Positions 45,531-57,424 are shown, counted from the stretch's first letter. The stretch is 64,000 bases of DNA from Calliopsis andreniformis (GCF_051401765.1 NC_135066.1:19013001-19077000), one strand, 5' to 3'. Numbers and translations: made by a program. Notes: generated from the letters alone by a model not told the origin.

Positions 45531-48375
45531 AAAATGCTAACTAAAGTTTCGTATTTATGCTTTTTTATATACAGTTTATGGTCAAAAGAGAAAAAGTGAC
45601 TGTTGGATCGCCCTTTAAAACACGTCTGTAATAAAGTACGAATCCTCGTTATTTGTCAGAATCACAGTCAGGACATGAATAACAATGTGAAAACCTAAAC
45701 CATTAAAAAATGGACGTTCAGAGATCCTTATCCTGTCAACTTGAGAGAATAAGAATGGAGATTGCCAAATAGTAAGAGTACTTGTATAAATGTCATTCTA
45801 TGAAGTTTGCATATATCAAAATATGTCGTAATTTTTTAATTTCTCACAGATGCTTTGAAAATAGAAAAGACTGGTATTGATAATTGTTTTGCGTCGGTCG
45901 TAAATCTCATTATTATTTCTGCTTCTCGCCATTGTTGTAGCCCAATTTGAAGAAATCTTTCAGCACGACGTTGAAGGTTACGGTAACAATACCCTCCACT
46001 CTCATGCGCGTGACTGCAATTATAAAGGAAGTTATTACTGAAGTCTGCCTTTCGCACCGCAATAAAACAGGTACGTAGAGCTCTTTATAGAGGCTGAAAA
46101 TCACGGAAAATAAATTGTTTCCAAGTTTAAGCACTTCATTCCGAACGATTTTATTCCGTTATTCTTGGAACCGCGGAATCATAAAATGTTCGAGTGTATA
46201 AATCATTTAGCGCACTTTCAGTATAAAGAAAGACTTTTACAGAATAACAATGTAAATCAGGTCAGCTTTGAACGACATGGAAAATGCAGAGACCAAGAAT
46301 AACAGTTATTTAAAATATTTTTATGGACGTGAGCATAGAGAAGTTAATTTTTATTTAAATGAAATGCAATAATTATTCAACTTTTTTTGGTTACCGGTAA
46401 TCATTATGGACGAGAGAAACTCTTTTTAATTACCAGTAACCATTATCAACGATGAAACATTTGTTTGGTTACATTCGACCATCGTTAATTGAGTCACTCA
46501 TATGTCACACTTATCAATTCAACTTAAAATAAACAACCGAAGTAATCTACAACAATGAATTGTTTAAGAAATGATTGCTTTTGTTAAAATAGGTACTAAA
46601 TTCTTGATTTAGAACTCAAAATTTGTCAAAGTGGCTTTTCGGAAATATGTTAAGTGTTATTTATCAATACATAGTTTTATTATTTTATGATAGTAGATAT
46701 AATTATAGAAGTACATTCTACAATTTGTGAAAAATTAACTATTAGGCACCTGTTTTAGCGATAAAAATGAAATTTTTACAAAAAGTGGAATTGATCAGTA
46801 TGGCTTCTGAAAAGCACAATTTTCATTAACTTTATTGATAATTAGTGTCTATCAATGTTTATGGTGAGAGGGCAATTAATAATATGAAAAGATAGACTAT
46901 TTATAATGACAGTGTAACGATTGACGAAATTTCAAGTACAAACAGTATTTCCTCAGTTTTATTGCGCGACCCATTGTCAGTAAGCAAAATTAAAGTGGTT
47001 GTTTCTTCCGATAATCAGTTAAAATATTTAAATTCCTTAGAACCTCTAAAAATATCTAAAGAATGAAATTGACAATTATAAAGAAAACCATCTTATAGTA
47101 AGCATAGATATAATAATAAGTAGTGACAGATTGAAAGGAGAAAAATTATAGTTGCTCAAGCTGTTTCTGCTATATAGGTGAGTGTCAGAAGTACTTCTTC
47201 AGCTTTTACAATAAACTGACCCTGGACGACTATTAGTCTACCTTATCTACGCATAATTCACAGAAATTTATGTTTGTAGAACTAGTAGTAAGTTTAAATA
47301 TTTCTGTAATTGTTGAAGTATATATTGTATTTTTTGTTTCAAAATCATAACTTTTCTTAGGTTAGCTAGGGATAATATAGGGAATTTCAATTTTTGGTTC
47401 TATTGTTAATATATGCCGACTTTTTTTTATATACCATTGTTGTATATAAATTGGTTATACATACATATGTACATCTAACAGTAGCATAATAAAGTAGATA
47501 CGTAAAAAATTCGAACGAAATTACGATTTCATGTGTATAGCTTATAAAAATGTAATATCATAAATTAGTAAATAGATATTTAAATAAATGTAAGCTTTGC
47601 ATGGACAATACATTTTAGAATCGATAAAAGCATATAATTGATTATTATATAGTGTTTTACATTAAATTAGATGTCTCAATTCTATTTTAATATTATTTAT
47701 CTACATAAGTAAGGTAAGATGGCGAGAGTAAGATGATGAATTATTCTCGTTATCATGTAGGGCTGTAGGAGAAGGTTAAACAAAACGGGATAGGTATTCA
47801 AGTATTGGTGGACTCTAATTGCTTTCTGTAAAACACATACATGGTCTAGACTTCATTTTTTTTTTTCTGTTTAACAATAGCGAATTGTCTAGAATAACGT
47901 ACAATAGGTTTCACTGAATAATTGTTGACCGTTTTTCCAACCCATAGGATAAAATGGGACTTTTTAAAATCAATGTAAAAAGGTAATAACAAACGTCATA
48001 ACAATTGAGATAAGTAAAAATTAAACACTTATTTTATCTTATTACTCATTTCTTTATGATTCTTTATAAAACCTAAAACTCAAGGCGGTTAAAGGACCTA
48101 AGGGTGCAGTATTCCAGAAAAACGTCTGGCATTATTTAACCAAGCAAGTTACAGAAAATGTTAACACATATTTAAAATACCAAATATATTCTCATTATAA
48201 CACATTGCTTACTTTTTCCATATCGTTCGTCAATCACTCAGAAATCCCGTTTACAAAATATAAAAATGCTCTTACACGAAATCGGAAGTATAACTTTCTT
48301 CAAACTTTTGTTCACTACATGTCCGCCATACATAGTTTATAATTTACGTTTGTTTCTCATATATTTGTACATTAT
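45531..48375. other. AT-rich stretch without recognisable genes
   Basis: A short inverted pair, GGTTACCGGTAAT and ATTACCAGTAACC, lies at about 46390-46441. The string AACGGGATAGGTA near 47780 also occurs upstream of the MITE at 16.6 kb. Otherwise nothing is recognisable. Confidence 0.45.
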
Positions 48376-48378
48376 ATA

Positions 48379-48537
48379 GACTGACAACTTTATCGGTCTA
48401 ACTAAAGACCGATTACAAACTGAACAGAATTTTAAATATCGATTGTTTTCTTTTCCATTAGATAGATGAAAAGGATTGTTCGGTCTATAATCAGTTTTTA
48501 GTTAGACCGACAAAATTTTCGGTTGTATGCGCCTAGA
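48379..48537. repeat. hairpin MITE of the ACAAAATTGTCGGT family
   Basis: The left arm TGACAACTTTATCGGTCTAA continues with CTAAAGACCGATTACAAACT, and the right arm carries the complements (AATCAGTTTTTAGTTAGACC, GACAAAATTTTCGG). The central part includes TGTTCGGTC. It is the clearest copy of this family. Confidence 0.75.
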
Positions 48538-48899
48538 TATAAAAGGAGGGCAATATAAAAAGACTGGATACAGTGTTACATATATTTAAGAGGGGTAGGA
48601 TAGCCACGTAACTTTTCAAGATTACCAGGTCGGTATCGCTGTTGCAGTTTTCATTATAGAAATAGTATTACCTACAGAGTCGTGACCGACTAATCAATGC
48701 GAAATGAAGCCACACTGTGGCTCCCCCACCACTACACATACCACATACCGCATGTACGTGAACTCGGCTCTTTTGAATAGAATCGGACCATTTTGAATAG
48801 CTTCGGAAAGTCGAGAGAGAAGGCGAATGTTAGACTTGGTCACTTACTCTTAGAACGCTGTATTCAACTGTTCAAGTCTCTTGAACAGACTTGCATGCA

Positions 48900-49325
48900 T
48901 CAACAAGGGTGGCACTTTCAACAATTCATTTTGTAATGTAAATGTAAAACAATACAATTATTAATAAAAAAAATAGTCAAGTGCACGCGTAGTAAACGAA
49001 TTTTAAAATTCAATTTTCTCGAAAATTAAGCGTCTTATAACAAAATTCTTTCTGTATTTTCGATTTACAAATTTCTATCACTAGTAGAATCACTTCCTTC
49101 TCAGCTGTGTGTATCACGCGTCCTCCTATATTTTGTATTAGAGTTGTACATTATTCGAATTAAATTTTATTTCGAATAAATTTTTATTCATAGGTTCTTC
49201 GAATGAGAATTAGGAATAAAACGAAATTATTCGAAACTAACGGATAATCTTTTTATTTAAATACAAACTTATTCAAATAGAAAACATTCCAATAACTTCT
49301 CAAATAAATTATTAACAATTTTGTA
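48900..49325. repeat. left arm of a distant inverted pair
   Basis: Read on the minus strand, this segment matches 54300-54745 over most of its length: GAATTAAATTTTATTTCGAA, AATAAATTTTTATTC, a CCAATAACTTC block, then the complement of a GTGATTCTA/ATAAGACGCTTA region. The two copies are 5 kb apart in opposite orientation. Confidence 0.75.
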
Positions 49326-50210
49326 ATTACTAGCGTCCGAGCCAAGTAGTTGAGTGGCGCGTGACGCTAGCAGTGTTCAGGACTCAGGACACGGGGTAGT
49401 GTCTCGCGTCAAGTACATAGTTGAGTGACGTGTAATGCTAGCAGTGTATCTTTTCTATGACCAAAACGTCCAAAAACTTTGATAGGGATTTATTCTTTTG
49501 ACACAGTTTGTAATGAATTTTAACGATTGACACACATATGACAAAAAAATAATAAAAGCAACAAATAAAAAAAAATCGAAGGCTCTTCTAACAACAGGGC
49601 CTAACACGGAGAAAGCTGTTATACAATAAAGAATGAGTTAATACAATGTTAAATTTTAGAAGAGAGGTTACTTATGAGTAATCAGGTTTTATAAATAATC
49701 GTTTAAAACATTAATAAGTATAAAATCAAAGATGTACCTACTACGACATTGCAAATAGCTTCGAAGACGTACAACGTTATTAATGCAATACTTCATCATG
49801 GCGGATTTATTCATAAAAGATATTGTACTTGCCTCCTAAGGCAAAAGAATTCGACATGAATGCATGCTGATGACTATTCCAATCGTCAGACACGTTTTCC
49901 ACGAGGTGCTAAAGACGCTTATATATTTATCTTAAAAAACATATCGCAATAGACTATCAGAAATTACAAATAGACACGTATAGTAAGTAAGAAAAAAACA
50001 AGCTATATTATATAGAAATAATCATTTTCTACATATCAATAGCAAAAATAAATGAAATGCCCCCCCCCCCCCCCCCAAAAAAAAATATTTGAAATGTGAG
50101 AACACCACGTAGTTGAGTTCGGTTTGAACTTTGAATCCACCAAGAAAAATATCCAAAAAAGATTAATAAACCCCCCAAAAGTATCTTCAAACAATATTAA
50201 TCTACAATAA
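49326..50210. other. no gene recognised; homopolymer C17
   Basis: The only notable structure is a run of 17 Cs at 50060-50076 followed by nine As. An imperfect direct repeat (GTAGTTGAGTG..GCGTG and TAGTTGAGTGACGTG) occurs at about 49347-49440. Confidence 0.5.
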
Positions 50211-50726
50211 TGTAGGAATACAATTGTTTGAATCTATTCTTTATTGAACAATTGACGAGAAATACAATCACGCGACAGAAAATACAGAAAATAGATATGA
50301 GGAAGGAAACAAGTACAAGCGTCACCGTGATAAACGCAAATCGTCTCGTAGTCCGTAAATCGTAGCCGTGGTCGTAAACGTAATCGTATCTTTTGCCATA
50401 CTCGTGCCGTCTTCGTGATTCGCGTTATTCTGTCCTCGCGTGCCGCGGACGCGTCCCTTTAACTCGTGCCGATGGAACTTTCTCGACTAATGTAGACGTA
50501 CCTGTACGTATCTAGATGTACATCGAATTTAACGTACGACAGCTTGTCAACCGTCTTCACGGCGTATAAAAACGACATATACAACAGACGACATTCACGC
50601 ACACACACACGCTCGCTCACTCGACACATACCAGCGCGGGAGAGTTCGCACACCTCGATCAGCTGTTCGTTATACCGAATTTAAATCTTGAGATGTTGCG
50701 AATTTTCCCGACGCTCGCTGCCTACA
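50211..50726 (-). mobile_element. probable solo LTR, 516 bp, minus orientation
   Basis: A GC-rich, CpG-rich block begins TGTAGGAATAC and ends GCTGCCTACA (6-bp inverted ends TGTAGG/CCTACA). On the minus strand AATAAA (forward 50240-50245) lies near the 3' end, as in an LTR. Flanking tetranucleotides are ATAA and ATAC, one mismatch. The forward strand also has GTATAAAAACG near 50567, so a host promoter is the alternative. Confidence 0.6.
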
Positions 50727-51480
50727 ATACTGAAACCCAAAAAATATTAAATTTCAAAAAAGTATAATTAAAAAACACCCCAAAAAATGTTTATTACCAT
50801 TTAATTTAAACAAAGTACTGAAATCAAAAGTAGATGCCCAATTTATAATGATGCTTTAAATCTCGGTAATTACGAAACCGCCAGAAAACATTAATCTGTT
50901 TGATTTGAAAAAGGTACTGAAATCAAAAGTAGTAGCCCCGTTTGTACAGTATGCTTCAAAAGACGTTAATTAGAAAATCGCAATTTTAAATGAATTCACA
51001 AATAACGGATACGTGTGAAAACCAGAAAAATTAACCCTAAGGTATACTTGGTGGGTGCTTTTTATAACTGTTCAAGTCGCCGGGATGCGATACGAGTCAC
51101 GATTACGCTTAATTTTGACTTTCCGACTTATGGGAGAGGGGGATTTTTCGGTGAGACTCCCAAAAATTTTTATGACATTTTGAGGGACAATTTTTAAGGT
51201 CAAACAATAGCATTCTATAGAATATCTTGTGTCAGTATATGTCTATAGACATATGTTAGGAGAGAATCGATTTCTCACGAAAGGCGATTGAATAATCGTA
51301 GATGATTTAATACCTAACCTGGGTAATCAATTTTCTTTCTTTCTTTTTTTAAATGTTTAAATTATTGCACGTAAAGTTATTTTATAAATACTTCAATTTT
51401 TTTATATGAATCTTCATTTATAAATAGGTATATAATGAATATGTATTTGAAGTCTTCTCTACAATGAATACATATCGCGT
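50727..51480. other. no gene recognised
   Basis: The direct repeat AAGTACTGAAATCAAAAGTA occurs twice (about 50813 and 50910), each within a similar block of about 90 bp. No coding sequence is supported. Confidence 0.45.
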
Positions 51481-51914
51481 ATACAGAGTGAGTTACCTAA
51501 TATTTGCACCTCAAATATCTTTGTTGTTTCTAAAAAATATCATCAAATATCTTCAAGACGAAATTCAAATATCAAATATCTTCAAGACGAAGTTAAATGG
51601 TTCAATGGAACTCACACAATCCCAAAAAAGTCTTTGCCTTTTGGCATCTTTTTTTAGAGATATCAAGGACACCTCCATTTTTTAAAATGAAACCACCTCT
51701 TTTTAAACATCCACAGTGATAGACCCTTTCGTTAAAAATTCAGTGACAATAATTATTCAAGACTATTCAAGGTCACGGATAGAGAAAACGTATAAGATTT
51801 AAAATATGAAAACGAATTACCTGTGCTTTATAAATGTTGGGAATGATGGCTGTTTACGTCGATACATTGCTGTAAACGGGCTCTGAAGGAATGTTGAACT
51901 GTGACAAGCCTATC

Positions 51915-52420
51915 CTAAGTAATATTTGCACATGCTGTGATGATACGCTGATGCATATCTTCAATTGTTGTTGGAGCATTCATGTACACGGTCTTTTTTA
52001 ACAGACCCCACAAAAAGAAATCCAGCGGATTTAAATCAGGCGTACATGCTGCCCATGAAACAGTTCCACCTCGTCCAATCCATTGTTTTAGAAACCTAGA
52101 ATCCAACGTTTCTCTTGCTACTCATGCATAATGAACAGGGCAGCCGTCATGTTGGTATCACGTACCATGACGGTTTTGTAAAAAGGCATCTTCTAACAAA
52201 ATTGACAAATCTTCTTGCAAAAATTGAGAATATTTTTGTCCTGTCATCATTCCGGTAATGAAATGTGGCCTGCTTATTTTGTCGTTCAAAATACTATACC
52301 GTACATTTACGCTCCATTGTCTTTGGTGGTCAATTTCTCGAAGTCACTGCGGATTATCAACAGACCATACTGGGCGTTCCATAGATTAATTGAGCTAGAG
52401 GATATTTTAAAGTAATTGAA
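51915..52420 (-). pseudogene. IS630/Tc1-mariner-type transposase fragment
   Basis: On the minus strand, 52106-51915 reads KQWIGRGGTVSWAACTPDLN followed by PLDFFLWGLLKKTVY, the third catalytic aspartate region, close to the PPRSSDINPLDFFL region of the transposase at 40.5-41.8 kb. Upstream on the same strand (about 52420-52110) are broken pieces that could belong to the preceding catalytic part, with stops and shifts. It ends with IITACANIT where the reading frame meets the arm. It is inactive but identifies the enzyme type that mobilised this element family. Confidence 0.7.
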
Positions 52421-52523
52421 TATGACCTTAATATGTTTACAAGTTTCACTCGTGATAAACGTATTTTGTTTTCACATTTTAAATATTATACGTTTTCTCT
52501 GTCCGTGACCTTGAAAGACCTTG

Positions 52524-52823
52524 TGTAAGACGGAAAATCAGAATCAGCGTGATGAGCGGTCAAAAGAAAGACACTTTGTAGGCGTTTACGCTAATAGCAA
52601 AACTATGTGAGGTTTATTCCTGGGTTTCACCAGTCATGACGACTGTTCGTACAAGAATGGTCCTTCGACCGTCTTTTTAGCCATAAGGACGCCTTCGTCA
52701 GTATCGCCCTTTCCGGTGTTTATGGTAACCCTAGAGGTACCCACTTGACCGTCGATAGAGAAAGCACGTTGACGAAAAGCACATACCCTATTCGAGTATA
52801 CGTTGACTTCGAATTTTCTAACA
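52524..52823 (-). mobile_element. solo LTR, 300 bp, exact 4-bp target duplication
   Basis: The block starts TGTAAGACGG and ends TTTTCTAACA, with CTTG at 52520-52523 and again at 52824-52827. It interrupts the right TIR arm of the long-TIR element: the arm sequence is continuous if the block and one CTTG are removed. A GGAATAAACC on the minus strand (forward near 52613) may be the polyadenylation signal. The 4-bp duplication fits Ty3/gypsy. Confidence 0.8.
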
Positions 52824-53073
52824 CTTGAATAATTATAGTCACTGAATTCCTAACAAAAGGGTCCATCACTGTGAGTGTTTCAAAAGGAGTGGTTCCATCT
52901 AAAAAAATGGAGCTGACCTTAATATCTCTAAAAAAGAGTGAAAGAAAAACAAAAATTCTTTTGGTATTGTATGAGCTTCGCTGAACCATGCAACTTTCTC
53001 TTTGAGACATTTGACATATTTTAAAAAACAACGAATATATGTGAGGTGCAAACATTAGGTGACTCACCCTATA

Positions 53074-53621
53074 TACAGGGTGTCCCAAACTAAGTGCGGA
53101 AACCGGAAATGGGAGATTCCTGGAGTGATTCTAAAGGTGCCCTGCAAGTTCGAAGAAGCCATCGTATAATCCGTAGGAACTACGAAAACATTGCTTTTTA
53201 TTTTTTTTACTATGGCGTTACTTTACTAAATCGGCATTTTTAAATTCTTTTTCCTCGTTTTTTATTTTTCACAACTTAGATAATTAATTTAAATATCTGA
53301 AAAAATTCTATAATATGTGTCGCGATAGCTAACGTGTTCCTGATTTTTTTCATAATTTTTCATCTATTAGTTTAAGAGAAATTGAGCAATAACATGGAGA
53401 TCTTGAGTTTCTTGTACAAGACTCGAGCACAGCAAGTAGTGAACGCTACGCCTAGCTTAGGCCGAGCGCTCGCTATCCGCGCTCTCTGATTTGTCGATGT
53501 TTTTCGTTAATAACTCGTTAACAAAGCTTCAGAGAACATTTTCGTAAAGGAAAAGGTTGTTTAGAATCACCCCAAGAATCTCCCCTTTTCGGCTCCGCCA
53601 CCTTATGTGGGACACCCTGTA
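53074..53621. mobile_element. MITE of the TACAGGGTG family, 548 bp, complete
   Basis: It starts TACAGGGTGTCCCAAACTAA and ends TATGTGGGACACCCTGTA, with TA on both sides. The TIRs extend about 60 bp (GGGAGATTCCTGGAGTGATT against the complement of AATCACCCCAAGAATCTCCC). The interior includes TCGTTAACAAAGCTTCAGAG as in other members. No coding capacity. Confidence 0.88.
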
Positions 53622-53810
53622 TATAGGTATTTGTAATTAAGAGTAAACAATTTAGCTGCGTAACAAATAATACAAGTAACAATATCTTCACAGCACTTGG
53701 CATAGTTCTATTTTTTAAAGTTGCTTGTAAAAATTCAAATATCTCAGTTACATATGGATTTGTAAAAAAATTTGTATTTTAAGTAATTTAGACCAAGAGA
53801 TGGCTGTAGG

Positions 53811-54022
53811 TGTTAATGGTGTGTGCGCGAGCGTACCGTATGTGTACCGTGTAAGCCGAGCAGGCAGTTTACGAGAGAGGAGTTAGATGTGAAGGCGTGT
53901 TTGGAGAGCGAGGTTTGCGAGGGAAAAGTCACAGAGTTGTGAGATTGGAAATACGTTTTGTATTATTACTAAATGTAAAATAAAAGTTTACAGTATAACA
54001 AAATTGTAGTATTTGTGTAACA
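53811..54022 (+). mobile_element. possible small LTR, 212 bp
   Basis: The block begins TGTTAATGGTGTGTG and ends TTTGTGTAACA, with AATAAA near 53980 close to the 3' end. It resembles in composition and layout the Copia-like solo LTR at 5168-5396. The flanks (GTAGG, ATGTT) do not match, so support is limited. Confidence 0.4.
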
Positions 54023-54029
54023 ATGTTAC

Positions 54030-54140
54030 TCGCAATTTAAATTATAAAAAAAGTTTTTCAATACTATGTATCGAATCTAGGACCTATCATTATTAGAAAA
54101 TAACTATCATCCGCAGATGTTCAACCGCCTTCCTTGAGGC
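54030..54140 (-). ncRNA. tRNA-like segment, candidate SINE head
   Basis: On the minus strand the segment has a B-box-like TAGATTCGATACA, and upstream a possible anticodon arm (TTATT, seven-base loop, AATGA). The adjoining TCGCAATTTAAATTATAAAA block is also next to the tRNA-like segment at 61.9 kb, so the two are copies of one repeat. Pairing is too poor for a functional tRNA. Confidence 0.4.
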
Positions 54141-54299
54141 TATCGTGAACTTCTAATTACAACAAGGCCGAATTGGACATATTTCATTTAGAATAAGGAA
54201 TACAAAATGACGAATAAATTCATAATGTTTATTCCCGAATAATGGATGAGACTATAGATTTACTTGTAACTAACGAATAATTTTTTATCTAATAAAATT

Positions 54300-54745
54300 G
54301 TTATTCATAATTGCAAAATTTTTAATCATTTATTTGCGAAGTTATTGGAAAATTTTCTATTTCAATAAGTTTTTATTCGACTAAAAAATTATCCATTATT
54401 TTCTGTTAATTCCGTTATTAATTATTCGTTAATAATTTCATTTTATTCGTAATTCTCTTTCGAATATCCTACGAATAAAAATTTATTCGAAATGTTATTC
54501 AAATACAATTTAATTCGAATGATGTCCAACTCTGATACAAGGTGTAAGAGAACGCATGGTACATACAACCGGGAAGGAGATGATTCTAGTACCTGTACAA
54601 ATATATAAACAGAAAATAAGGAATAAAATTTTCTTATAAGACACTTAGTTTTCCGAAATATTGAATTTACAGATTCGTCTAATATGCTGGCCCTTGATTA
54701 TGTTTTTATTAATAATTGTATTGTTCTGCATTTATATTGCAGAAT
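54300..54745. repeat. right arm of the distant inverted pair
   Basis: This is the partner of 48900-49325 in opposite orientation. Its outer part (about 54545-54660, ATACAACCGGGAAGGAGATG) also matches 62020-62100, so the sequence is a dispersed family. Confidence 0.75.
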
Positions 54746-55444
54746 GATGAGTCACAAAACTTGTCATGATGCACTTTCCAACGCTTTTCGACATGCTTCG
54801 ACACGCTTTGACCCTCGGCTGCCAAGTCGCCACTTAATTACAACATATTCTTTAAAAAAAATAGAATTGATATTGAAATCTTTGTAAATAATAGTTTCAT
54901 TTAGTGTTGAATTTTGTTCCATATATATATTGTCCCTTTAAAATCAATTAATGTATGCTTAAACACTTTCTTCGTAGCTTGAATACTTGGGTTAAATGCA
55001 TTTTAAACCGGGCATACTGTAAATTCATGATTTAAAATTTTAAATAATATTGAAATTTTTCAGTAAAGTTTAGCTAACATATATTTCACAATACTATAAT
55101 TAAGTATTTTCCTAAATAGAAATTTTCTCAAAATTTTTGTTTTTATCTTTTGATAGGTTCGTTTGGATGCAATATCATGATTTGATTTAGTTTCTACACA
55201 TGATTTGTCCTGAAAATGCTCCTTAGTTTATATCCTTTTTCAAGATTTTCAAGTAGATATAATTCCTTACTGGGAAACATGGAATTTCACAAATGATTAC
55301 ACGTACTATTTAATTGCTGTACGAAGATTGCATAGATAAATCGAGAATATATATAGTTCATGCAAATACACATGTTGACATATTCAGCGTAACGAACATG
55401 TCAAACGCATTGGATCGCCGCGAGGTCAATTAACTTAATGTCAG
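54746..55444. other. AT-rich stretch without recognisable genes
   Basis: Nothing supported. Confidence 0.45.
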
Positions 55445-55642
55445 CAATACGTAATTACGGACCAAGACGAAGTGCTTCCAAATGTTATCTTACCTTCTCT
55501 TCCGCCACCGGAGGCTAATATTGGCGGATCAATTAATTCTGATCTTCTGCCAGTTAACCAGGCTGCAAATCGGTGTACTGCTGAAGAAGATGCCGGCACA
55601 TATACGGATATCCTGCAAAATTTTCGTTACTTGAGACGATAG
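55445..55642 (+). other. candidate orphan coding exon, 66 codons, unknown
   Basis: After an acceptor-like AATGTCAG there is an uninterrupted frame that reads sensibly for protein: DQDEVLPNVILPSLPPPEAN, then GGSINSDLLPVNQAANRCTA, then EEDAGTYTDILQNFRYLRR and a TAG at 55640-55642. It has no ATG near its start, so it would be a terminal exon. Its composition stands out from the AT-rich surroundings. I do not recognise the protein. It could be a transposon remnant or the last exon of a host gene. Confidence 0.35.
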
Positions 55643-56120
55643 TACTATATTGCACATGTATTTTAAAAACGACATAACTCAAGAAAATGTGTTTTTAAGA
55701 AAAGAGAGAAACTACATTGAGTCAAAAAAGTATTTCTACATCCAATTTGTGCATACATACTAATATTACATACAGCAATAATGTATTAGTAAGAATAGCT
55801 GCATTCAATACATTCTTGCATTTAAAATTTTGTTTTCATCTGAAAGATTTAATTTAGGAACATTGTGTTTATTGATAAAACAACGAATGAAGTGTAATGT
55901 TCCAATGATCTAAGACAAATGGTGACTACAGGTTTCAGAAGAAGTACGACTTGGTAATTATGTAGAAAAGGGACCACCTCACTGATTTCAATGAATTTGA
56001 AATATGTTGTCAGTGTATGTACACACTCCAGCAAGACGCTGAACGCGCTTATACATATAGAATAAAAACATTTTTTTAGCTTCTCTTATAACATATCATT
56101 TTTCTTCTATTATTTTCGTA
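55643..56120. other. no gene recognised
   Basis: Nothing supported. Confidence 0.4.
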
Positions 56121-56127
56121 TTTGTAT

Positions 56128-56240
56128 TGTCAGTCTAAAGATCGATTACAGATTGAACAATCCTTCTTTTGCTATCTAGTGGATAAGAAGACAATCGACA
56201 TATAAAATTTGTAATCGATCTTTTAATTAAATTAAGTAAT
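56128..56240. repeat. hairpin MITE, diverged copy of the ACAAAATTGTCGGT family
   Basis: GTCAGTCTAAAGATCGATTA and its partial complement (TTGTAATCGATCTTTTAATT) form the arms. GATTGAACAATCC in the centre parallels the copy at 48379-48537. Confidence 0.55.
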
Positions 56241-56284
56241 TCTATTAAACAAAACAATCTCTACTAACATATCATTTCTATGAG

Positions 56285-56395
56285 TAATGTTATAGTGCAT
56301 TTAAACCAAGCGAGCGAATGCTCATTCTTCCCCCATTTCAGCAAAATTCAAGTAACATTCGCTCACTTGGTGTAAATACACCGTTATATTACGAA
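56285..56395. repeat. 111-bp hairpin MITE
   Basis: The arms are about 40 bp each: TAATGTTATAGTGCATTTAA with CCAAGCGAGCGAATG on the left, and CATTCGCTCACTTGG with TGTAAATACACCGTTATATTA-like sequence on the right. The loop is about 31 bases. Confidence 0.8.
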
Positions 56396-56478
56396 AAGGG
56401 AAATTAAAAACAAAACTGGAATAAAAAATCGCACTTCTTGAGTTCAATCATCTCTAAATTATATGTACGATACATACT

Positions 56479-57010
56479 AATGATTATGAAAGTGGTGTAA
56501 GTCATTTATTTTCCATTTCGAGATATTTAGCGCACTTGAGCGTATTAAAACGTATTTTTCCATAATTATCTATCACTACAAAATTTAATGAGTAATTTAT
56601 ACAAAAATGTGTTCTACAAACGCATGACCAATGTACACAATTATTAAAATTAGTAACATTATCTAATTGGTGATTTACTTTTTTGCATTATACGATGTAC
56701 AGTACATGTGGACTTTCAACTACATTATACTATTCGCATATAATATCCTCCTGTATATAATAACAAGATATGCAATCATTTCCTTTTTCACTAATTACTT
56801 ACAGAAAATAAATAACTTACACCACTACCGAAATGTATGTATGTATGTACATACATAAAACTATCTGATTGAAAGTCATAACTTTCTACACAGATACTTT
56901 GTAAATATTTTTCCGTAATATTGAAGTATAAGTTAATATAACACAAAATTACAAAAAAAATCAATTCTTTTATTTTGTTGACACAACGCCACTTTCATAA
57001 TTGTCATAAC
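56479..57010. repeat. remnant of the ATTATGAAAGTGGT hairpin family
   Basis: TGATTATGAAAGTGGTGTAA at 56479 is matched by inverted pieces AACTTACACCACT at about 56813 and CACTTTCATAATTG at about 56986. The same terminal words bound the complete MITE at 63447-63665. The interior open frame (56667-56858) is AT-rich and probably meaningless. Confidence 0.5.
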
Positions 57011-57424
57011 TATTTATTAAATTATATATTAAACTCACATATAAAGTGTGTGAAAATCATCAGATTAAATTAGAATAGTATAACGTAATGAATAAAAATA
57101 TTGTTTAAAAACTTATTTTAAACTGTAAAGAAAAAAATCGAGTCATAGATATCTTTAAACATAATCCTAGTTTCTTAAAAATTTTCAAAATTACTAAAAT
57201 TTCATTAAATTAATCTTTGCATTAATCAAGTTTTGATTTGTATGTACAGTATTCTCTTGACAAATGTGAAACCCTCGGGACTGGAGAGTCACATTTATCG
57301 CATAGGTATTACATTTTTTATAGTTTGCCGTACGTTGAAAGAGACAGTTAGTCGGCGAGAGAGAGGGACTGAGTCAGAGTTGAGGTAGTTCGGCAAAGAT
57401 TAAAGATCGCGTATTGATGAAACA

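Larger units (their letters stand above)
51482..53071. mobile_element. long-TIR IS630-type element of the TACAGGGTG superfamily, with transposase remnant
   Basis: The left end TACAGAGTGAGTTACCTAAT continues with ATTTGCACCTCAAATAT. The right end carries the complements (CATTAGGTGACTCACCCTA). The arms are about 340 bp each and share AATTCAGTGACAATAATTAT-like, TCAAGGTCACGGA and GAGAAAACGTATAA blocks. A solo LTR (52524-52823) sits inside the right arm. Between the arms is a minus-strand transposase remnant. The next family member starts directly at its right end, sharing the TA. Confidence 0.78.
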
